From the NCBI GenBank assembly GCA_937890835.1, contig CALADF010000001.1, positions 1 to 64,000 on the forward strand: a DNA stretch of 64,000 bases, given 5' to 3'. Under the pieces are notes generated by a model. It did not search any database and had not been told where the DNA came from. It worked only from the letters and a program-made list of their open reading frames with translations. This DNA comes from an uncultured bacterium (lineage in GTDB: Bacteria; Actinomycetota; Coriobacteriia; Coriobacteriales; Eggerthellaceae). Positions 61,201-64,000 of the stretch are shown here, in pieces; the stretch's first letter is position 1, and every line of letters begins with the position of its first letter. The position numbers were made by a program, and so were the translations under genes.

Positions 61201-61825
61201 TTCTTCCGAGTCTTTTCGCGACGAAGACGACGACGCGACCGCCCTCGGCGAGGCGTTTCATCGTCTCGCGCAGCTCTCCGTCGTCCGCGAGCGCGTTCGC
61301 GGATCCGGGCGCCTGGAGATGCCCGAGGGGTCTTGCATCGAGGCGCAGGTTCGCCGCTGCGGCTTGTCCGACGGTCAGGAGGAACGGCTTCGCAAGGCGT
61401 TGGAGCTCTGGTTCGGAAGCGATCTGGCTGCTTCGTTTGCGCGACGGGGCGAGCTTGCGGCGGAGGTCGACTTCATGGTTGCCGTAGGAGATGTTGATTC
61501 CGACGGTTTTTTCCTGGAAGGTCAGATCGACGCCCTTTGCGACGACGGATCGGGGTGCGCGTTTCTCATCGACTATAAGACGGGCGGTTTCCCAGGGGAG
61601 CCGGCGAGTGATGTTGTCGAGAAGCACGCCTTTCAGGCGATGTGCTACGCCTACGCGCTGCTTCGCGAGGGATACCGCCGTGTCGAGGCATGCTTTGCGA
61701 GGGTTGAGCACGCGTGCTCCGATGCAGATGAGCCGCAGACGGTCGCTTACGTGTTCGATGAATCCGAGGTCGACGCGCTCGAGCGGCTTCTGCTCGAGGC
61801 GCGTAAAGCGCGATGCCCGCGATGA
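58202..61825 (+). CDS. addA: AddA-like UvrD/RecB-family helicase-nuclease
   Basis: The product is 1207 residues from the ATG at 58202, which overlaps the previous stop in ATGA. Superfamily I motifs are complete: VAAGAGSGKTFTLTQRIVGA near 20-40 (Walker A), ITFTKKAAAELRSRI near 64, MIDEFQDTDKLQ near 370 (Walker B), VGDAQQSIYRFRGAD near 400, TVHASKGLEFAHV near 755, and VALTRAGKSLVLSY near 848. The C-terminal RecB-type nuclease has GQIDALCDDG and LIDYKTGG near 1105-1130. It unwinds and degrades double-strand ends with AddB. Located 3' of the WYL/HIRAN group. Confidence 0.88.
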   Translation: MNLDLCTPGQREVVQTLDEPVMVAAGAGSGKTFTLTQRIVGALLPGADGARPYLDSMDQVLAITFTKKAAAELRSRIKGLLLKEGLREQAHAVDDAWVSTIHGMASRILREHALEIGLDPAFEVISESLSIELREQAVDEVVREVRDMRPGENPLLEELLLEMPLFSQGKLGEGAVDLAQTLLARVEAMPAGFDGLVIAEPTCTPGDLMRAIYRQGLDFKEVVATWKKPGKREQECIDALETGLGCIEDWFRRGDDAGFLDEGFDAEGYCKALFALPPTSQKFHDSDKKPDAGFFRAYRAEYAQIGREACACVALRKVHAIVDLALMIQKRFNALKGPSRLDNGDLLMKCAEALKDNPSIAQVYRDRFKLIMIDEFQDTDKLQVSIVERIARPSFGNVCTVGDAQQSIYRFRGADVNVFFEYRETLRRLSDRAHFVSLPDNFRSHGDILALVDAVFSQDRAFGSEFLHLDARGPVNGQKDPVFADLERVRLDIIHYKAATAAASGVTRAEAVEEAARHIAERFAALRDRGARPSDMAVLLGTMGNADVYAKALREVGLESVIAGGSVFSTTAEARLVADLLRYAVDEADEAALFSILTSPLFAVSDDALLSLVVTCDEDGAFGRRSLWRGFSDPREDESTWIGEEDARMLALARRTLGRFSTRARKGFAERALRELFLETGYLDRLQKCGAVGLAAAGNLAKAARIVGAFEANACGIASLSHAYADHLATAKEAPGSLATVGADFVQIMTVHASKGLEFAHVAIADLGKGVSSAPSLIAENIGDNTFASARHKPADAAGKVADKLRSFVFEEGEGAIAPGASTPGALHEELEERVAAQTLAEAQRLLYVALTRAGKSLVLSYVTRSRPELAYEGDGIYGDVYSALRWACDNDECRSLCEYGGSAPARVDFHYLRSSADDEGDVAVPDVAAVPSPDVAPVFEVALRREPASVFSVPCEGARANVESYSSLSSVSGDLPTIAVRSEANFAVGTTGESAVSASSSESFRDEDDDATALGEAFHRLAQLSVVRERVRGSGRLEMPEGSCIEAQVRRCGLSDGQEERLRKALELWFGSDLAASFARRGELAAEVDFMVAVGDVDSDGFFLEGQIDALCDDGSGCAFLIDYKTGGFPGEPASDVVEKHAFQAMCYAYALLREGYRRVEACFARVEHACSDADEPQTVAYVFDESEVDALERLLLEARKARCPR

Positions 61826-61874
61826 CCGTACGTTCGTTATCTCTCCGCTGTCTGATCGAAGGTGATGCTCGCTC

Positions 61875-63539
61875 ATGAACTTGTCGAAAACCCGGTACAC
61901 GCGCGGGATTCAGTGTCCCAAAATGCTTTGGATGGATGCGCATATGCCCGAGAAGTTCGATGATTCCGTTTTGAACGAGGCGATTCTCGAGTCGGGCGAT
62001 AACGTGGGCGATCTCGCCATGGGTTATTTCGGGCCTTTCGTCGAGGTTTCGTTTGATCCTCGTGATTTCGAGGGGATGGCCCGACGTACGCGCGCGCTCC
62101 TTGCGGATGGGGCTCGCGTCATCTGCGAGGCGACCTTTTGCCACGAGGGCGATGTGTGCATGGTCGACATTCTGCGTGTCGAGCCGGATGGTTTGCACCT
62201 GGTGGAAGTGAAGTCGTCCACGCGCGTTCACGATGTCTATTATCATGACATGGCGTTTCAGTACGATCTGCTGCGTCGATGCGGCTATGAGGTGAAAAGC
62301 GTATCTTTGATGCATATCGATAACAGCTACGTGTTCGACGGCAAGCTCGATCTCGCGCGCTTGTTTCGCGTTGAGGATTGCACCGAGCGCGTGGTCTCGC
62401 TTGCGGCGAATGTTCGCGAACGTGCAGCGTATCTCAAGGCGGTGGCTTCCGAGCTCCTCGAGCCGGGTTCGGATCAAGGGGCGGCGGATGTGCTCGACGT
62501 CGCCTGTCCGGCGGGTCTGTTGCCGCTGACCTGCGAGGATGCATCTTGCGCTGCTTTCTCGTTCGGAGACGAGCGCGATGCGTTCGCCATCGGTCCTCAC
62601 TGCAAGAGCCCTTATCCCTGCGGGTACCGCGATTGGTGCTGGCGAAGCGTCGTCCATCCCAGCGTGTTCGACCTGGGCGGCTTCGGCTTGGAGAAGACGT
62701 TCAAGCTCGCTCGTGCGGGCGTGGTCTCCTTCGACGATGTCGTTTCGAGCGGGCTTTCCCTTAAATCCATACCCGCCCGTCAAGTGGAGGCGTACAGGAC
62801 GGGAAAGCGCTTCATCGTGGACGTTGCCTCCGTGCGCCGTTTTCTTCAAGCCTTCGAAATTCCTTTGTATTTTCTCGATTTCGAGACGTATCAACCTGCG
62901 GTTCCTACGTTTGTCGGAGCGAGGCCTTACCAGCAGATTCCCATGCAGTACTCGCTTCACATCGTCAGGGACAAGGGCGCAGTTGTCGAATTGGGCGCTT
63001 GTCCGACCGACGGGTCCTGGGAGCATCGCGAGTTCCTCGCCGAAGCGGGATCGGATCCGCGCCGTGAGGTTGCGGAGGCGCTCGTGCGCGATATCCCGGT
63101 GGACGCATGCGTGGTGGCGTACAACATGAGCTTCGAATGCGCGGTCATCAAGGGGCTTGCCGATGCCTTTCCCGATCTTTCGGACCATCTTCTCGCCGTT
63201 CGCGATCGCTTCGTCGATCTGATCGTGCCGTTTCGAAGCGGGTCGTGCTACGCTGCCGCGCAGAACGGTTCGTTTTCGATAAAGGCGGTGCTTCCCGCGC
63301 TTTTCCCCGACGATCCCGCTCTCGATTATCGGTCGCTCGAAGGCGTTTGCAACGGCGCGCAGGCGTCTGCGACGTTCACCGAGCTTGCTCGTATGGAGTC
63401 TGAGGAGGCGAGGCGGGCCCGTGAGAACCTTCTGCGATATTGCGAGCTCGACACGCTCGCGATGGTGCGGATTTGGCAATGGCTCGAACATGCCGCGGCG
63501 AGCGAAAACGGCTTCGAGCCTGAAAGGAGCATCAAATGA
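61875..63539 (+). CDS. DUF2779-type protein: Cas4-like nuclease fused to DEDD exonuclease
   Basis: The product is 554 residues. The N-terminal part resembles RecB/Cas4 nucleases: MNLSKTRYTRGIQCPKMLWM, VDILRVEPDGLHLVEVKSST (Asp...Glu-x-Lys) near 96-115, and a cysteine-containing region near 240-262 (CKSPYPCGYRDWC). The C-terminal part is a DnaQ/RNase-T-like exonuclease: FLDFETYQPA near 333, AYNMSFECAVIKGLA near 413 and YCELDTLAMVRIW near 522. Both nuclease active sites look intact. It lies 49 bases after the AddA-like gene and overlaps the HD gene in ATGA. Role unproven; probably DNA or RNA end processing. Confidence 0.8.
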   Translation: MNLSKTRYTRGIQCPKMLWMDAHMPEKFDDSVLNEAILESGDNVGDLAMGYFGPFVEVSFDPRDFEGMARRTRALLADGARVICEATFCHEGDVCMVDILRVEPDGLHLVEVKSSTRVHDVYYHDMAFQYDLLRRCGYEVKSVSLMHIDNSYVFDGKLDLARLFRVEDCTERVVSLAANVRERAAYLKAVASELLEPGSDQGAADVLDVACPAGLLPLTCEDASCAAFSFGDERDAFAIGPHCKSPYPCGYRDWCWRSVVHPSVFDLGGFGLEKTFKLARAGVVSFDDVVSSGLSLKSIPARQVEAYRTGKRFIVDVASVRRFLQAFEIPLYFLDFETYQPAVPTFVGARPYQQIPMQYSLHIVRDKGAVVELGACPTDGSWEHREFLAEAGSDPRREVAEALVRDIPVDACVVAYNMSFECAVIKGLADAFPDLSDHLLAVRDRFVDLIVPFRSGSCYAAAQNGSFSIKAVLPALFPDDPALDYRSLEGVCNGAQASATFTELARMESEEARRARENLLRYCELDTLAMVRIWQWLEHAAASENGFEPERSIK

Positions 63540-64000
63540 TCAACACGGCGAAGACGGTCGCTGCCGCATCGCTTGCGCAGCGTGCCCATTCGGGCCAATT
63601 GGACAAGGCGGGCGAGCCCTACGTCAAGCATGCGTTCGCCGTCGCCGAGAAGATGGACGACGAGGATTCGACGTGCGCGGCTCTTCTGCACGACGTCGTC
63701 GAGGACACCGACTTCACGCTCGACGACCTTCGCGCCATCGGCATGAGCGAGGCGGTGGTGGAGGCGGTCGATCTGCTGACGCGCGGTCCTGACCAAGACT
63801 ACTTCGCGTACGTGCTCGCGCTGCGCGATCACCCGATTGCTTCGAAGGTCAAGCGCGCCGACCTCGAGCACAACGCCGACCTTTCGCGCTTCAAGCGTTT
63901 GACGTCGTTCGATATGCGCAGACGGGCGAAGTACCTTGAGGCCCTCGCGCTGCTCGACGGCGATGTTGAAGGTTGCAAGCTCGCGTGCAACCGCGATGCG
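63536..64000 (+). CDS. HD-domain hydrolase, SpoT/MESH1-like (3' end cut by window)
   Basis: The frame from the ATG at 63536 (AAAGGAGC upstream) is open for 155 codons to the window end. AQRAHSGQLDKAGEPYVKH near 14-32 and ALLHDVVEDTDFTL near 49-62 are the metal-binding HD motifs of (p)ppGpp hydrolases; KVKRADLEHNADLSR near 119 fits the later conserved D/N block. A small alarmone hydrolase (MESH1/RelH-like) is likely, though longer RelA/SpoT-type domains beyond 64000 cannot be excluded. It is translationally coupled to the double nuclease gene. Confidence 0.75.
   Translation, partial: MINTAKTVAAASLAQRAHSGQLDKAGEPYVKHAFAVAEKMDDEDSTCAALLHDVVEDTDFTLDDLRAIGMSEAVVEAVDLLTRGPDQDYFAYVLALRDHPIASKVKRADLEHNADLSRFKRLTSFDMRRRAKYLEALALLDGDVEGCKLACNRDA

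Noticed and set aside
59546..61900. 784-residue minus-strand open frame opposite the AddA-like gene
   Set aside because: Fully overlaps a gene with all superfamily I helicase motifs; no domain or ribosome site of its own.
1..64000. CRISPR arrays, insertion sequences, tRNA and rRNA genes
   Set aside because: No regularly spaced repeats, transposase motifs, terminal inverted repeats or conserved RNA sequences were seen on reading; the Cas4-like domain at 61875 is not near any cas gene or array.

Overview
The window is a G+C-rich chromosomal stretch with tightly packed genes and frequent GTG/TTG starts. It most resembles an anaerobic gut or oral actinobacterium of the class Coriobacteriia (Eggerthellaceae-like). 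Supporting signs are two LuxR regulators fused to about twelve membrane segments (a family typical of Eggerthella/Slackia relatives), a membrane pyrophosphatase, ferredoxin-linked 2-oxoacid oxidoreductases and fixABCX-type electron transfer. This assignment is inference from gene content; no rRNA or tRNA gene is present to confirm it.

Region 1 (1-16.3 kb) is a catabolic island that closely parallels the E. coli cai and fix loci for carnitine/crotonobetaine. It holds a LuxR-type membrane regulator, an MFS transporter, an alpha/beta-hydrolase, CaiA-like acyl-CoA dehydrogenase, CaiB-like CoA transferase, CaiC-like CoA ligase, a MaoC-type hydratase, a second MFS transporter, a CaiD-like crotonase on the opposite strand and fixABCX. 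The likely scheme is: import, CoA activation (CaiC), CoA recycling (CaiB), hydration/dehydration (CaiD), reduction (CaiA), with electrons delivered by FixABCX. CaiT and CaiE are absent and two MFS carriers take the transporter role.

Region 2 (16.5-31.5 kb) is housekeeping. It starts with the rimP-nusA-ylxR-infB-rbfA-nrnA-truB-ribF translation operon, followed by hppA (pyrophosphate-driven ion pump), an M20 amidohydrolase, tatA, a second LuxR-membrane regulator and rnhA. Region 3 (31.5-38.7 kb) has dgt (minus strand), an unknown membrane protein, dnaG, def, fmt and rsmB.

Region 4 (38.9-48.3 kb) is an acyl-CoA/2-oxoacid module: XRE-cupin regulator, AMP-forming acyl-CoA synthetase, a small P-loop ATPase, a four-subunit 2-oxoacid:ferredoxin oxidoreductase, then a second XRE-cupin regulator and a second acyl-CoA synthetase. 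A membrane/TPR-like protein follows.

Region 5 (48.4-64 kb) is the most unusual part. A minus-strand operon encodes a WYL regulator, a 1195-residue protein with two CbbX-type AAA+ domains fused to an FtsH-like M41 zinc peptidase, a 68-residue Cys/His-containing protein and a YbjN-like protein. Divergent from it are a stand-alone HIRAN-domain protein, a Sel1-like repeat protein, an AddB/AddA-type helicase-nuclease pair, a Cas4-like/DEDD double nuclease (DUF2779 type) and an HD hydrolase cut by the window end. The WYL-AAA-M41 locus beside DNA-processing nucleases is the best candidate here for an undescribed stress, repair or defence system.
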